From NCBI GenBank assembly GCA_963800865.1, contig CAWDCL010000002.1, positions 310,001 to 374,000 of the forward strand: a DNA stretch of 64,000 nt, read 5' to 3'. The position numbers and the translations under genes are program-made. The stretch comes from JALOKP01 sp963800865. GTDB taxonomy: Bacteria > Acidobacteriota > Polarisedimenticolia > J045. Positions 1 to 8,688 of the stretch are shown piece by piece (within the stretch, counting starts at the first letter, position 1; each line of letters opens with the position of its first letter). The notes below the pieces were generated by a model that saw only the letters and a list, made by a program, of their open reading frames with translations, did no database searches and was not told where the DNA came from.

Positions 1-1
1 C

Positions 2-211
2 GGCGGCGCGCTGGCCGGCGTGGCCGACGCGGCGGTGAAGGCGCTCTCCGACTGGATGGGGTGGAAGGGCCGCGAAGGGAACGCGGCCTACCTCGACGGC
101 GCCGGAAACTGGATCGGCCTGGCGGTCTTCTTCGCGCTCGCCGCCTTCGTCTACTGGGACGCGCGGCGCGCGACAGCCGAAGAGGGGGCCGGCCCTACGA
201 TCCAGATGTGA
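2..211 (+). CDS. C-terminal end of an unidentified membrane protein (5' truncated)
   Basis: The frame is open from the first bases of the window to a TGA at 209-211, giving at least 69 residues; the true start lies upstream. Residues are Ala/Gly-rich, with one hydrophobic segment (GNWIGLAVFFALAAFVYW) followed by a short charged tail, which fits a final transmembrane helix with a cytoplasmic end. No family is recognised. The 3' end overlaps the converging peptidase gene by 17 bp. A GTG at 20 could be read as a start, but the frame continues unbroken upstream of it, so I regard this as a tail rather than a complete small gene. Confidence 0.5.
   Translation, partial: GGALAGVADAAVKALSDWMGWKGREGNAAYLDGAGNWIGLAVFFALAAFVYWDARRATAEEGAGPTIQM
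184..198 (-). repeat. Degenerate copy of the GTAGGGGC palindromic repeat
   Basis: On the minus strand the bases read GTAGGGCCGGCCCCC, matching the first half of the palindrome found intact at 4788-5008 and 43729-43916. As in two intact cases, the TAG at its start is the stop codon of the gene ending there (the peptidase at 195). Confidence 0.45.
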
Positions 212-1151
212 GATCCGCCGCGGCCTCGGCGAGCGCTTCGCGCCAGCGCAGGAAGGCCCAGGTGACGAGCGGCGTGGCGATCGTCGCGAGCAGGAACGCT
301 GCCGCGACGGTCTGCAGCTCGACGCCGAGGAACTCCTCGGCCAGGCGGCTGAAGTCCATCCAGCGGCCGCCCCCCTTCGCTTCCTCGTACTCGACGCGGA
401 AGCCGTGATCGGTCATCAGGCGCCAGGCGAAGCCGGCCGCGTTGAGCAGCAGGAAGGTGGCGACCGCGCCGTAGAGCGGGCGCTCGCCGGGGGTGCGGCA
501 GGCCGAGCCGGAGAGCGCGCGGTAGAGGAAGATCCCGGCGAACAGCAGCTCCGCCGCGTGACCCGCGGCAAGGAACGCGATTTCGTGACCGGGCGTGAAG
601 GCCGCCATGCTGTAGACCGCGACGACGAGCGCGAGGACCGCCAGCGCGACCTGCGCCCCGCGGCGCCAGAGCCACCAGCCGAGCAGCGCGAAGCCGGCGT
701 AGACGAAGATCAGCACGCCGGTGTTGCGCTCGTCGAGCATCGTCACGCCGCCGCCGTAGACGAAGTCGAAGGCCGGGATCGACGGGTAGCCGAAGGCCCA
801 GCCGACGGCGGCGTGGCCCAGCTCGTGCACCAGCGTCGCCAGGGTGCGCAGGAGAAAGCGCGTGAACGGCAGCGCGTAGAGCGCGAGGCCGACGACGGCG
901 CCCGCCGCCAGCGCGCGGCGGGCCGCCGCGTCCAGCCCGGCCGACAGCGGCGCGGCGGCAGTCCCCTCGAGCACGTCGGCCGGGTTGACGGACCGCTCGC
1001 GCACGGTCGCCGCCGCCAGCCGGACCGCCTCCTCCCGCTCGCGCCAGCGCGCGAAGAGCAGGCCGCAGCGCTCGCAGGCCGCCCCGGGGTCCGAGGCTAC
1101 CGCGGACTCGTGGCCGCACTTGGGGCAGGCGGTGGTGGTCAGGGTCGGCAT
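195..1151 (-). CDS. M50-like membrane metallopeptidase with N-terminal zinc ribbon
   Basis: A 318-residue integral membrane protein. Residues about 9-30 hold two CxxC pairs (CPKCG and CERCG) typical of a zinc ribbon. A hydrophobic domain of about six helices follows, with HELGH near residue 111, the HExxH zinc site of M50 site-2-type proteases; a downstream aspartate ligand is not obvious. M50 enzymes cleave transmembrane substrates within the membrane, so a role in regulated proteolysis or envelope maintenance is inferred. The ATG at 1151 is the first in-frame start and directly precedes the zinc ribbon. The TAG stop lies in a degenerate palindromic repeat. No operon partner is visible: the gene converges on the truncated gene to its left and is backed by the inverted-repeat element on its right. 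Confidence 0.65.
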   Translation of the reverse strand: MPTLTTTACPKCGHESAVASDPGAACERCGLLFARWREREEAVRLAAATVRERSVNPADVLEGTAAAPLSAGLDAAARRALAAGAVVGLALYALPFTRFLLRTLATLVHELGHAAVGWAFGYPSIPAFDFVYGGGVTMLDERNTGVLIFVYAGFALLGWWLWRRGAQVALAVLALVVAVYSMAAFTPGHEIAFLAAGHAAELLFAGIFLYRALSGSACRTPGERPLYGAVATFLLLNAAGFAWRLMTDHGFRVEYEEAKGGGRWMDFSRLAEEFLGVELQTVAAAFLLATIATPLVTWAFLRWREALAEAAADLTSGS

Positions 1152-1171
1152 GCGCTCGAGGCCGGAATTTA

Positions 1172-1333
1172 GTGTCCCGAATCCGTCTTGGCTTGACAGT
1201 CGGCCGCCGCTGCATCCCGCAGGGCGGCGTTGCTCGTCCTTGGCGTACGGCGGGAGTACGCCGGCGTCCTCGCGCCTTGCCCTCCGGGCGCTTCGGCGGC
1301 CTTGGTTGTCAACCGAAGACGGAATCGGGACAC
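1172..1333. mobile_element. 162-bp MITE-like element with 28-bp terminal inverted repeats
   Basis: The left end (1172-1199, beginning GTGTCCCGAATCCGTCTT) and the reverse complement of the right end (1306-1333, beginning GTGTCCCGATTCCGTCTT) match at about 24 of 28 positions. The interior is GC-rich, contains further short inverted repeats (for example around GCGTACGGCGGGAGTACGCC at 1244) and has no coding capacity. It occupies the gap between the M50-like gene and the alkaline phosphatase. This is the layout of a non-autonomous transposable or REPIN-like element. Confidence 0.6.
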
Positions 1334-1335
1334 TG

Positions 1336-1390
1336 GTGTCCCGGATCCGTCCCGGCTCGGCGGTCGGCCGCCGGGGCGTCCCGGGGCGGA
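1336..1390. repeat. Truncated second copy of the inverted-repeat element
   Basis: Immediately after the complete element, 1336-1357 reads GTGTCCCGGATCCGTCCCGG and continues with GTCGGCCGCCG and a related CCCG/GGGCGG segment. It parallels the first ~55 bases of the left end of the element at 1172 with scattered substitutions. No right-hand inverted repeat follows. Confidence 0.5.
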
Positions 1391-1465
1391 GGGCTGGAGC
1401 GAAAAGCTGAGGCGCGGCGCCTCTCCTGTTAGTCTGTCGGTCATGTACCCCCCCTCCTCCCCCGG

Positions 1466-2600
1466 GTGGTCATCGTGCTCGCGGGCCTGCTGCCGGTCCT
1501 CGCCCCGGCCGCCCGCGCGGTGCCGCCCCACGCGAAGTCCGTGATCGTGATGGTCGGGGACGGGATGGGGTTCTCGTACGTCACGGCCGGGCGCCTGGCG
1601 AAAGGCGGCGTGGACGGCCCGCCGCTGGCCTTCGAGACCCTCGAGCGCTTCGGCTACCAGAGGACCTACTCGGCCAACGACGTGATCGCCGATTCCGCGG
1701 CCACCGCCTCGGCCTGGGCCTGCGGCGTCAAGTTCCCGAACGGCGCGTTGTGCCACTACGGAGACGGCCGCCCCGCGCCGCCGTCGCTGCTCGACCTGGC
1801 GCGGGAGAGCGGTCGCGCCATCGGGCTCGTCGCGACCTCGACCATCACCCACGCGACGCCGGCGGCATTCGGAGCGAGCGTGCCGGATCGCGCGTGCGAG
1901 CCGGAGATCGCGCGGCAGTACCTCGTCGACACGAAGGTCGACCTGCTGCTCGGCGGCGGGCTGGCCCGCTTCCGGTCGGCGCCGAAGGACGCCTGCGGCG
2001 GCGGCGGCGCGGACTACGTCGCGCTGGCGAAGCGCGAGGGCTACTCCGTCGTCCAGCAGCGCCGCGGAGCTGAGGTCGGCTGCCGGCACGGGGAAGCTCC
2101 TCGGGCTCTTCGCGAACGAGGCGATGGCGCGCGTGCAGGACCGTGCCGAGGACACGACCGAGCCGACGCTCGCCGAGATGACCGCGGCTGCCCTGGCGCG
2201 GCTTGCGCAGGACCGCGAGGGGTTCTTCCTGATGGTCGAGGGCTCGCAGATCGACTGGGGCGGCCACGAGAACGACCTGGGCTACGCGGTGTCCGAGCTG
2301 CTCGCCTTCGACGACGCGGTGCGGGTGGTCCAGGGCTGGATCGCGGCCCGGCCGGAGCGCGCCGCGCAGACGCTGCTGATCGTGCTCGCCGACCACGAGA
2401 CCGGCGGGTTGGCGCTGGTCGGTCCCGTCGAGCGCCCCGCCGCGGCCGGGCCCGTGGGCGTCAAGCCGAGCTGGGCCACGAGCGGGCACACGGCCTCCGA
2501 CGCACCGATCTGGGCGTCGGGACCGGGGAGCGCGGAACTGGGCGGCCTGATCGACAACACCAAGGTGTATGAGGTCGTACGCAGGGTGTTGGCGAAGTAA
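1466..2600 (+). CDS. phoA: Alkaline phosphatase, PhoA family (frameshifted)
   Basis: A secreted phosphomonoesterase that frees phosphate from organic esters using two Zn and one Mg ion. The first part (1466 to about 2060) gives a hydrophobic leader, the metal-binding VGDGMG, the active-site serine in DSAATASAW, and THATPAAF. The second part is one frame on and gives GTGKLLGLFA, the metal ligands in EGSQIDWGGH and ADHETGG, and the C-terminal SGHTA. Joined, about 377 residues. A one-base frame change between about 2045 and 2070 separates the halves. The start is uncertain: GTG at 1466 is in frame, but an ATG at 1443 in the next frame, separated by a C-run, would give a better signal peptide, so a second indel is possible. 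All catalytic motifs are present, so I favour a sequence error over a dead gene. Confidence 0.8.
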
Positions 2601-2661
2601 GACCTTCCTCCGGGGGCCCCTGGCGGCGTACCTTCCTCTTCATCACGGGGAGGACCTCCCG

Positions 2662-4233
2662 ATGCCGCTGCGCTTCGCCCTTCCCGTCGCCGTGTTGCTC
2701 GTCCTGGCTCTCCCCGCGGCAGCCTCGTCCGGCGACGACTGGAAGGCCGACGCCAACGCGCGGATCGAGACGATCCGAAAGCGCGACGCCGTCGTGGCGG
2801 TGGTCGACGAGCTGGGACGCGGCGTTCCGGGCGCCCGGCTCGGCGCCAGGCAGGCCAGCCACCACTTCGCGTTCGGCAGCTGCGTCACGCGGAACCTGAC
2901 CTACGACCCGCCCTACCAGTCCTTCTTCCTCGAGCACTTCGAGTGGGCGGTCTTCGAGAACGAGACGAAGTGGTTCATGAACGAACCGTGGCGCGACTAC
3001 GTCAACTTCACCGCCGCCGACGACATGGCCGCGTACTGCGAGCAGCACGGGATCCGGATGCGGGGCCACTGCATCTTCTGGGCCAAGGAGGAGTACACCC
3101 CCCCCTGGTGCCGCTCGCTCCCGGACGATGAGCTTCGCAGCGAGGTCGCCGAGCGGCTGGTGGACGCGGTGCCGCGCTACCGCGGTCGTTTCCGGCACTG
3201 GGACGTCAACAACGAGATGCTCGACGGCGACTTCTTCCGGCGCCGCCTGGGGGCCGACATCGAGCCGTGGATGTTCGTCCGGGCCCACGAGCTGGACCCC
3301 GACGCGGAACTGTTCGTCAACGACTACTCGATCATCGCGGGGGACGCGGCGCGCACCGCGGCGTACATCGCCCAGATCGAGAGCCTGAGGCAGCGCGGCG
3401 CGCCGGTGCACGGGGTCGGCGTCCAGGGCCATTTCTGGGGCGATGTCGTCGATCCGCTCTCGATCCTCGCCCGGCTCGACCAGCTGTCGGTGCTGGGCCT
3501 CCCGGTCTGGGTGACCGAGTACGACGCCGTCGACGCCGACGAGAACCGACGCGCCGACAAGCTCGAGAACCTCTACCGTTCCGCGTTCAGCCACCCGAGC
3601 GTCCACGGGATCCTGATGTGGGGATTCTGGGCCGGCGCCCACTGGCGCGGCGCGAACGCGGCGATCGTCGACCTCGACTGGCGCGTCAACGCCGCCGGGC
3701 TGCGCTACGAGCAGCTGCTCGCCGAGTGGACGACGAACGCTCCCCTCGCGGCTCGACCGGACGGCGCGCTCGCGTTCCGGGGCTTCCACGGCAGGTACAA
3801 GGTGAGGATCGAGGCGTACCCCGATCCGCCCCGCACCGAGGTCATAGAGCTGCTCCCCGGCGAGGGAACCGCGAACTGGGTCTTCCCGCTCGCGGGGACG
3901 ACCTGCGTGCCGGCCGGAGAGCTCGAGGAGCTGCGGCTCTCGCACGATCCCGCGTCCGTGACGACGAGGCTGACCTGGCGGGCCCCCTCCGAGCCGGCGG
4001 GGATGGTGCTGCTCCACGACCTGCTGCGCAGCGCGCGCGCGGACGACTTCGGTGTGGCCGCCGCGTGCCTGCTGAGCGACGGCGCCGACGCATCCGCGAC
4101 CGACGCCGAGACGCCGGTCGCGGGGAGCGCGTTCTTCTACCTGGCCCGCGGCCGGAATCGCTGCCCCTCCGATGAGGGGCCGCTGGGAACGCAGTCCGAC
4201 GGGACGCCGCGCGCCGGGCGCGGCTGCCTGTAG
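2662..4233 (+). CDS. Secreted endo-1,4-beta-xylanase, glycoside hydrolase family 10, with extra C-terminal domain
   Basis: A 523-residue protein with a signal peptide (residues 1-22, ending AAASS) and a GH10 barrel at about 60-380. The acid/base glutamate is in WDVNNEM (about E185) and the nucleophile in VTEYD (about E286). The barrel also has the GH10-type ENETKW and GHCIFWA motifs. GH10 enzymes hydrolyse internal xylan bonds outside the cell. The last ~100 residues (from about 3930) resemble the tails of the subtilase at 21773 and the metallopeptidase at 52819: an LTW strand, a lone Cys, FFYLARG, then GTQSDGTPR and a terminal Cys. The start is ATG 2662, preceded by GGGGAGG at 2647-2653; an upstream in-frame GTG at 2569 lacks a signal peptide and overlaps phoA. 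Confidence 0.85.
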   Translation: MPLRFALPVAVLLVLALPAAASSGDDWKADANARIETIRKRDAVVAVVDELGRGVPGARLGARQASHHFAFGSCVTRNLTYDPPYQSFFLEHFEWAVFENETKWFMNEPWRDYVNFTAADDMAAYCEQHGIRMRGHCIFWAKEEYTPPWCRSLPDDELRSEVAERLVDAVPRYRGRFRHWDVNNEMLDGDFFRRRLGADIEPWMFVRAHELDPDAELFVNDYSIIAGDAARTAAYIAQIESLRQRGAPVHGVGVQGHFWGDVVDPLSILARLDQLSVLGLPVWVTEYDAVDADENRRADKLENLYRSAFSHPSVHGILMWGFWAGAHWRGANAAIVDLDWRVNAAGLRYEQLLAEWTTNAPLAARPDGALAFRGFHGRYKVRIEAYPDPPRTEVIELLPGEGTANWVFPLAGTTCVPAGELEELRLSHDPASVTTRLTWRAPSEPAGMVLLHDLLRSARADDFGVAAACLLSDGADASATDAETPVAGSAFFYLARGRNRCPSDEGPLGTQSDGTPRAGRGCL

Positions 4234-4285
4234 CATCGGGCGCGACGCGGGATGCGACACAGCGCACTCCGCGCCGCGCGGCGCC

Positions 4286-4762
4286 TCAGAGCGACTTCAG
4301 CGCCGCCTGCACCGCCTCGAAGTTCGGCAGGTCGCCCGGGGTCGGGGTCTGCTCGGCGTAGCGCACCACGCCGGCCTTGTCGATCACGAAGGCCGCGCGC
4401 GCGGCGGTCGCACCGAAGCCGGCGAGGTCCTCGAGCAGCACGCCGTAGGCCTTGGCCGCGCTCTTGTTGAGGTCCGACGCCAGCTTGACGCGGATCCCCT
4501 CCTTGATGGCCCAGGCCTCCTGGCTGAACGGGCTGTCGATCGAGACGCCGATGATGTCGGCGTTGAGGCTCTCGTAGGCGCCGAAGCCGGCGGTGATGTC
4601 GCACATCTCCTGCGTGCAGACGCCGGTGAAGGCGAGCGGGAAGAACAGCAGCACGGTGTTCTTCCTGCCGAAGTTCTCGCTGAGCTTGACCTCGCCGACG
4701 CCGGCGGCGGTCTTGGTCTTGAGGGTGAAGTCGGGGGCCTTGGATCCTACGGCGATGGGCAT
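4286..4762 (-). CDS. Peroxiredoxin (AhpC/TSA family)
   Basis: A 158-residue thiol peroxidase that reduces H2O2 and organic peroxides in the cytosol. The N-terminus reads VGSKAPDFTL, and the peroxidatic cysteine is C49 in FTGVCTQEMC, followed by C54, which could act as an atypical resolving partner. FVIDKAGVVRY near the C-terminus is typical of the thioredoxin-like fold. No signal peptide. ATG 4762 is preceded by GGAGGG. The frame on the 5' side stays open into the neighbouring S9 gene because of a frame change there, but a start, a ribosome site and a repeat-filled gap separate the two, so they are distinct genes. The 3' end converges on the xylanase gene. Confidence 0.9.
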   Translation of the reverse strand: MPIAVGSKAPDFTLKTKTAAGVGEVKLSENFGRKNTVLLFFPLAFTGVCTQEMCDITAGFGAYESLNADIIGVSIDSPFSQEAWAIKEGIRVKLASDLNKSAAKAYGVLLEDLAGFGATAARAAFVIDKAGVVRYAEQTPTPGDLPNFEAVQAALKSL

Positions 4763-4787
4763 GTGTCGTTCCCTCCTGTGGTTTGGC

Positions 4788-5008
4788 GGGCCGGCACGGA
4801 GGCCGGCCCCTACGGATCGCGTGGTGCTGCGTCGGGCAGCCTGTAGGGGCCGCCCTCTGTGGCGGCCCGAGTCCGCCCTCTGTGGCGGCCCGAGTCCGCC
4901 CTCTGTGGCGGCCCGAGTCCGCCTTCTGTGGCGCGGCCCGAGTCCGCCCCTTGTCGCGGCCCGGGTTCGCGCTCGGCAGCCCGGGCCGGCACGGAGGCCG
5001 GCCCCTAC
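4788..5008. repeat. Cluster of palindromic repeats, two stem variants plus a 23-bp tandem array
   Basis: The peroxiredoxin/S9 gap is filled by this cluster. Variant B lies at 4788-4813 and 4983-5008: on the minus strand GTAGGGGC, then CGGC, CTCCGT, GCCG, GCCC. Variant A starts at 4843: GTAGGGGC, CGCC, CTCTGT, GGCG, GCCC. It is followed by four more 23-25 bp tandem copies of its core (4871, 4894, 4917, 4942), diverging to the right. The two variants differ by changes on both sides of the stem that keep it paired. The leftward S9 gene ends with the TAG contained in the right-hand GTAGGGG. Confidence 0.8.
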
Positions 5009-7203
5009 GGTTGTCTCCTTTTGCCGGTCTCGGGGTCGAAGACCCGGCCGTACACGAAGTCCTCCACGCTCCACGGCGGCGGATCGCCGCCCAGGTAGCG
5101 ATGGAACCAGTCCTGGTGCGCGGTGTAGTAGAGCGCCATCTCGTACCACGAGGGCCAGTGGCCGGAGTTCGGCAGCACGATCAGGCGGGCCGGGATCCCC
5201 TGCCGCCGCAGCGCGGTGAAGGCCTGCAGGTTCTCGGAGTAGGTGATCCGGTAGTCCTTCTCGCCGGTCACGATCAGCGTCGGCGTCTTCCACTTCCCGG
5301 CGTTCTTCGCCGGGCTCCAGCGTCTCGTACTGCGCGGAGTTCCACGGGGTCCCCTTCAGCTCCCACTCCGGGAACCACAGTTCCTCCGTTGCGCCGTACA
5401 TCGAGGCCGGGTTGAAGACCCCCATCATCGCGGCGAAGGCCTTGTACGGCGTCTCCTGCCCGAGCAGCCAGTACATCGCGTAGCCGCCCCAGCTCCAGCC
5501 CATCGCCCCGATCCGCTCCCGGTCGACGTACGGGAGCGCTGCCAGGTGCGCGGTGACGAGGCGGATGTCCTCCATCACCTTGCCGCCCCAGTCGCCCGAG
5601 ATCGCCGCGGTGTAGGCCTGGCCGTAGCCGGTCGAGCCGTGGGGATTGGGGAAGGCGACGATCACCCCCGCCCCGGGGTAGACCTGCCAGTCGCCGCGGA
5701 ACGAGTCGGACCACTGCATCTGCGGCCCGCCGTGGACGTTGATCACCAGCGGGTACTTCTTCGCCGGGTCGAAGCCGTGCGGCTTGACCACGAAGGTGTG
5801 GACCTTCTTCCCGTCCGCGCCGGGGATCCAGAGCTCCTCGACCGGACGGATGTCGACCTCCTGCTCGAGCGCCTCGTTGTGCCGCGTCAGGCGCGCGGGG
5901 GGCGCCGTGCCCGCCAGGTCGAGCCGCCAGATCTCGGCCGGCTGGGCGACGCTGCGGCGCACGACGACCGCGCTCTTCCCGTCCGGTGCGACGTCGTATT
6001 CGTCGAGCTGCGCGAAGCGCGCGGCCTCGCGCGGCGTCCCGCCGTCGATCCCGACCACGAACAGCGGCGTGCGCCCCTCGACGTCGGCCTTGAAGACCAG
6101 CCCCTTCGAGTCGGGAAGCCAGGCGACGTCGGTGACCCAGTTGTCGAAGTCCGGGGTCAGCTCGCGCCGCTGGCCCGTCGCGCGGTCGTAGAGCATGAGC
6201 GAGAAGCGGTCCGATTCGTAGCCCGGCGTCTGCTGGCGGCGGTAGGCGATGAACTTTCCGTCGGGCGAGTAGCGAGGCCCGCCGTCCCAGGCCGGGTTCC
6301 CGGACGTGATGTTGCGCGGCGCGGGCAGCTTGCCGTCGGGGCCGGGCTCGGTCGACGCGAGCCAGATGTCGCTGTTGGTCGAGCGCGCGAGCTGGTCCGC
6401 CGGGTCGGGGTTGCGGGTGAAGGCGACCTCCCTGCCGTCCGGCGCGACGTCGATGTCGCCGCCGCCGAGCGAGAAGACCGGGGCCTCGCGGTCGCCGGGC
6501 GAGAGGTCGACGACCTTCTTCGTCGCCACCTCGACCGCCAGCACGTGCTGACACCTTGCCGCGGCTCCAGGCGTTCCAATGGCGGTACAGCAGCTCGTCG
6601 GCCAGGTAGGCGGTCAGCGGGTTCTTCTCGAGCATCGCGTCGTGCTGCTTGTTGCAGGCCTCGTCGGCGCCGCACTCCGGCCAGACCTCGCTGGTGACGA
6701 CGAGGAACCGTCCGTCCGGAGACCAGAGCGGCCCGTCGACGCCGGCCGCGATGTCGGTCAGCACCCGGGCCTCGCCGCCGTCCGCCGGCAGCAGCCAGAG
6801 CTGCGGCGCCCCGCTGCCTCGCTTGGCGACGAACGCGATCGTCTTCCCGTCGGGCGACCAGGCCGGGGCCGACTCGGAAGCGTCGTCGGTCCAGGTCAGG
6901 CGTCGCGCCTCGCCGCCGCCGGCCGGCACGCGCCAGAGGTCCTTGTTCGACTTCCCGCGCGCGAAATCCTTGACGTCGAGGGCGTAGACGACCCACGCGC
7001 CGTCCGGGCTGAGCTGCGCGCCCGACGGGGCCTGGACGCGGTAGAGGTCCTCGATCGTGAAGGGGCGCTTCGCGGCGGGGGCGCCGGCGCGGAGCGGCCG
7101 CGGGAGCGGCCGCGAGCGCCGTCGGCCCGGCGAGGCAGAAGAAGGCCGCGGCCGTCGCGGCACCGAGCGCACGAAGTCGGCGGGCGCGGGTGTTCGTCGT
7201 CAT
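5005..7203 (-). CDS. S9 prolyl-oligopeptidase-family peptidase, secreted (three frame changes)
   Basis: A large serine peptidase of the dipeptidyl-peptidase IV/acylaminoacyl-peptidase type, about 730 residues when joined. Order: signal peptide ending LAAAPAAAP, an N-terminal TolB-like beta-propeller with repeated SPDGK, and a C-terminal alpha/beta hydrolase. The catalytic serine is in GWSWGGYAM, the aspartate in VTGEKDYRI and the histidine in NSGHWPSW. Single-base frame changes fall near 7085 (just after the signal peptide), 6554 (extra base between RGKV and QHVLAVEV) and 5316 (extra base between YETL and SPAKNAGKW). Removing them restores family-typical sequence. ATG 7203 follows GGAAGGA. 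The stop is supplied by a palindromic repeat. The intact triad argues for a working gene with sequence indels. Confidence 0.82.
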
Positions 7204-7292
7204 GGGGGGCGTTCCTTCCGAGGTCCGGCTGGGGCGGAGAGCCGACGATATCACCCCGCCCGCGGGCCGTCCGCCGGGGCCCGGCCGGAGGG

Positions 7293-8018
7293 CTACATGC
7301 CGAACATGATCCCGACCAGGAGCAGGTAGCCGGACAGGTCGTAGCGGCCGCTGACGTCGGGCGCGCGGGCGACATGCATCGTGAAGTCCCCGGCGTTCCA
7401 CTGGAGCCCGGCCTCGAAGGTGAGCGCGAGCCCCGCGCTGGTGATGCGCTGGTACAGGCCGAACCCGGCGCCGAGCGCGGGCGAGCCCGACAGGTCGAGA
7501 TCCTCGGGGACCCCCTCGGCCGCCCCGCCGTTCGGCCACTCGTTCTTCACGCCGACGCTGTTGACGTTCCAGCCGGCGTAGAACCAGGCGTACGGCGTCG
7601 TTCCCGGCAGCGCCGAGGCGCCGCGCGGGATGAAGCGGTACTCGCCGGCGGCCGCCAGGCGGATCGTCGCGATCCCGAAGACCTGGTTCCCCGCCTGGGG
7701 AACGGGGGGACCGATCTCCAGGCGGTTCCCTTCGAGCGCGAAGTTGAAGCCCCACGCGAAGCGGTTGCGCCGCGGGCCGAGCCACGAGGTCGACGCGACG
7801 AGGCCGGACCGGTCCTCGCTCGCGTCGTTCGCCCCGGACGGGAGGATCCCGGACTCCCCCCACAGCGCGTGGCCGCCGAGCTGGATCTTGATCGTGAAGC
7901 TCGCCGGGTCGGCGGGCGGGGGGCCGGACTCGTCCGCGGCTCCGGGAAGGGGCTCTCCGGCCACCGCGGTAGCCGCGAGCAGGACCGCCAGGGCGAGACT
8001 TCCCAGGAGCTTGGCCAC
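7293..8018 (-). CDS. Putative outer-membrane beta-barrel protein
   Basis: A 241-residue exported protein of unknown family. It starts at GTG 8018 behind AGGGGG, giving a clear signal peptide (LLGSLALAVLLAATAVAG). The mature part alternates short hydrophobic/aromatic stretches with Gly/Asn turns (for example RFAWGFNFALEGNRLEI, PYAWFYAGWNVNSVG), the pattern of small outer-membrane barrels. No enzymatic motif or Cys cluster is seen. It diverges from the ECF sigma operon, with about 160 bp between the start codons that could hold promoters for both; an envelope-stress link is speculative. A longer frame reaching 8216 is rejected because it buries the signal peptide. Confidence 0.55.
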   Translation of the reverse strand: MAKLLGSLALAVLLAATAVAGEPLPGAADESGPPPADPASFTIKIQLGGHALWGESGILPSGANDASEDRSGLVASTSWLGPRRNRFAWGFNFALEGNRLEIGPPVPQAGNQVFGIATIRLAAAGEYRFIPRGASALPGTTPYAWFYAGWNVNSVGVKNEWPNGGAAEGVPEDLDLSGSPALGAGFGLYQRITSAGLALTFEAGLQWNAGDFTMHVARAPDVSGRYDLSGYLLLVGIMFGM

Positions 8019-8089
8019 GGAGCCCCCTCCGGAGACGGGCTCGATCGGCCGATTGTATGCCCGATTGGTAAGCCCCCCGTCCTTGACGG

Positions 8090-8113
8090 GGAACCCTCGC
8101 CAGGGGGACCGTC
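8090..8113 (+). promoter_or_regulatory. Possible ECF-type promoter upstream of the sigma factor gene
   Basis: GGAACC at 8090 and CGTC at 8110-8113 lie about 15 bases apart. This resembles the AAC / CGTC architecture recognised by many ECF sigma factors and would allow autoregulation. Start of transcription would fall about 60 bp upstream of the coding start. Based on motif similarity only. Confidence 0.3.
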
Positions 8114-8175
8114 CCTTCGGCTGCGGACCGGGGACCTGCAACCTGACCGCGTTCGAGCCGTTCGTGGGAGTAGAG

Positions 8176-8688
8176 ATGGAGGCCGAGGCGTACCAGCGGG
8201 CGGTGCTGGAGCTCAAGGACCGCGTCTATGGATACTCGGCCCACCTCCTGCGCGACCGGGAGGAGGCGAAGGACGTGACCCAGGAGGCGTTCATCAGGCT
8301 TTGGGAGCACCGGGCCGAGATCCCCGACCCGGGTGTGGCGAAGCCCTGGGTCCTCAGGACCGCTCACAACCTGTGCATCGACCGGATCCGCCTGCGCCGC
8401 ACCCGCGCCGCCGCCAACCTGGACGAGGTCGCCGAGCCCGCGGCGAGTGCGGCGTCGGCGCCGGACCGCCCGGCCGACGACCGGGCGCGCCGCGTGGAGG
8501 TCGAGCGCGCGCTGGGCCGGATTCCGCCGCGCGACCGCGCGCTGCTGCTGCTGCGCGAGGTCCACGGCCACTCGTACGAGGAGTTGGCGGGCCTGCTCGA
8601 CACGCCGATCGGGACGCTGAAATCGCTGCTGCACCGGGCCCGGGCGCGGCTGCGCCGCGAGGTCGAGCTGCTGCGGGTGGAGAAATGA
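8176..8688 (+). CDS. RNA polymerase ECF-family sigma factor
   Basis: A 170-residue group 4 sigma factor. Region 2 runs from about residue 10 to 75 (DREEAKDVTQEAFIRLWEH for 2.1-2.2, then TAHNLCIDRIRLRR for 2.3-2.4). Region 4 is at about 110-165 (RIPPRDRALLLLREVHGHSYEELA then GTLKSLLHRARARLR), the -35-binding helix-turn-helix. There is an Ala/Asp-rich linker between them. ATG 8176 follows GGGAG and begins directly at region 2. It overlaps the next gene by ATGA, so sigma factor and putative anti-sigma factor are translationally coupled, the usual arrangement. It is presumably held at the membrane by that partner and released by an envelope signal. Confidence 0.9.
   Translation: MEAEAYQRAVLELKDRVYGYSAHLLRDREEAKDVTQEAFIRLWEHRAEIPDPGVAKPWVLRTAHNLCIDRIRLRRTRAAANLDEVAEPAASAASAPDRPADDRARRVEVERALGRIPPRDRALLLLREVHGHSYEELAGLLDTPIGTLKSLLHRARARLRREVELLRVEK

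Noticed and set aside
2569..2661. Longer N-terminus for the xylanase
   Set aside because: The added residues lack a signal peptide and overlap phoA; ATG 2662 has a strong ribosome site directly before a signal peptide.
4843..4964. Possible short CRISPR array
   Set aside because: The 23-bp units are contiguous with no spacers, and each is a palindrome core of the dispersed repeat family; no cas genes are present.
4286..6544. A fused S9-peptidase/peroxiredoxin protein
   Set aside because: It results from the frame change near 5316 in the S9 gene; the true S9 C-terminus is in another frame and peroxiredoxin has its own start and ribosome site.
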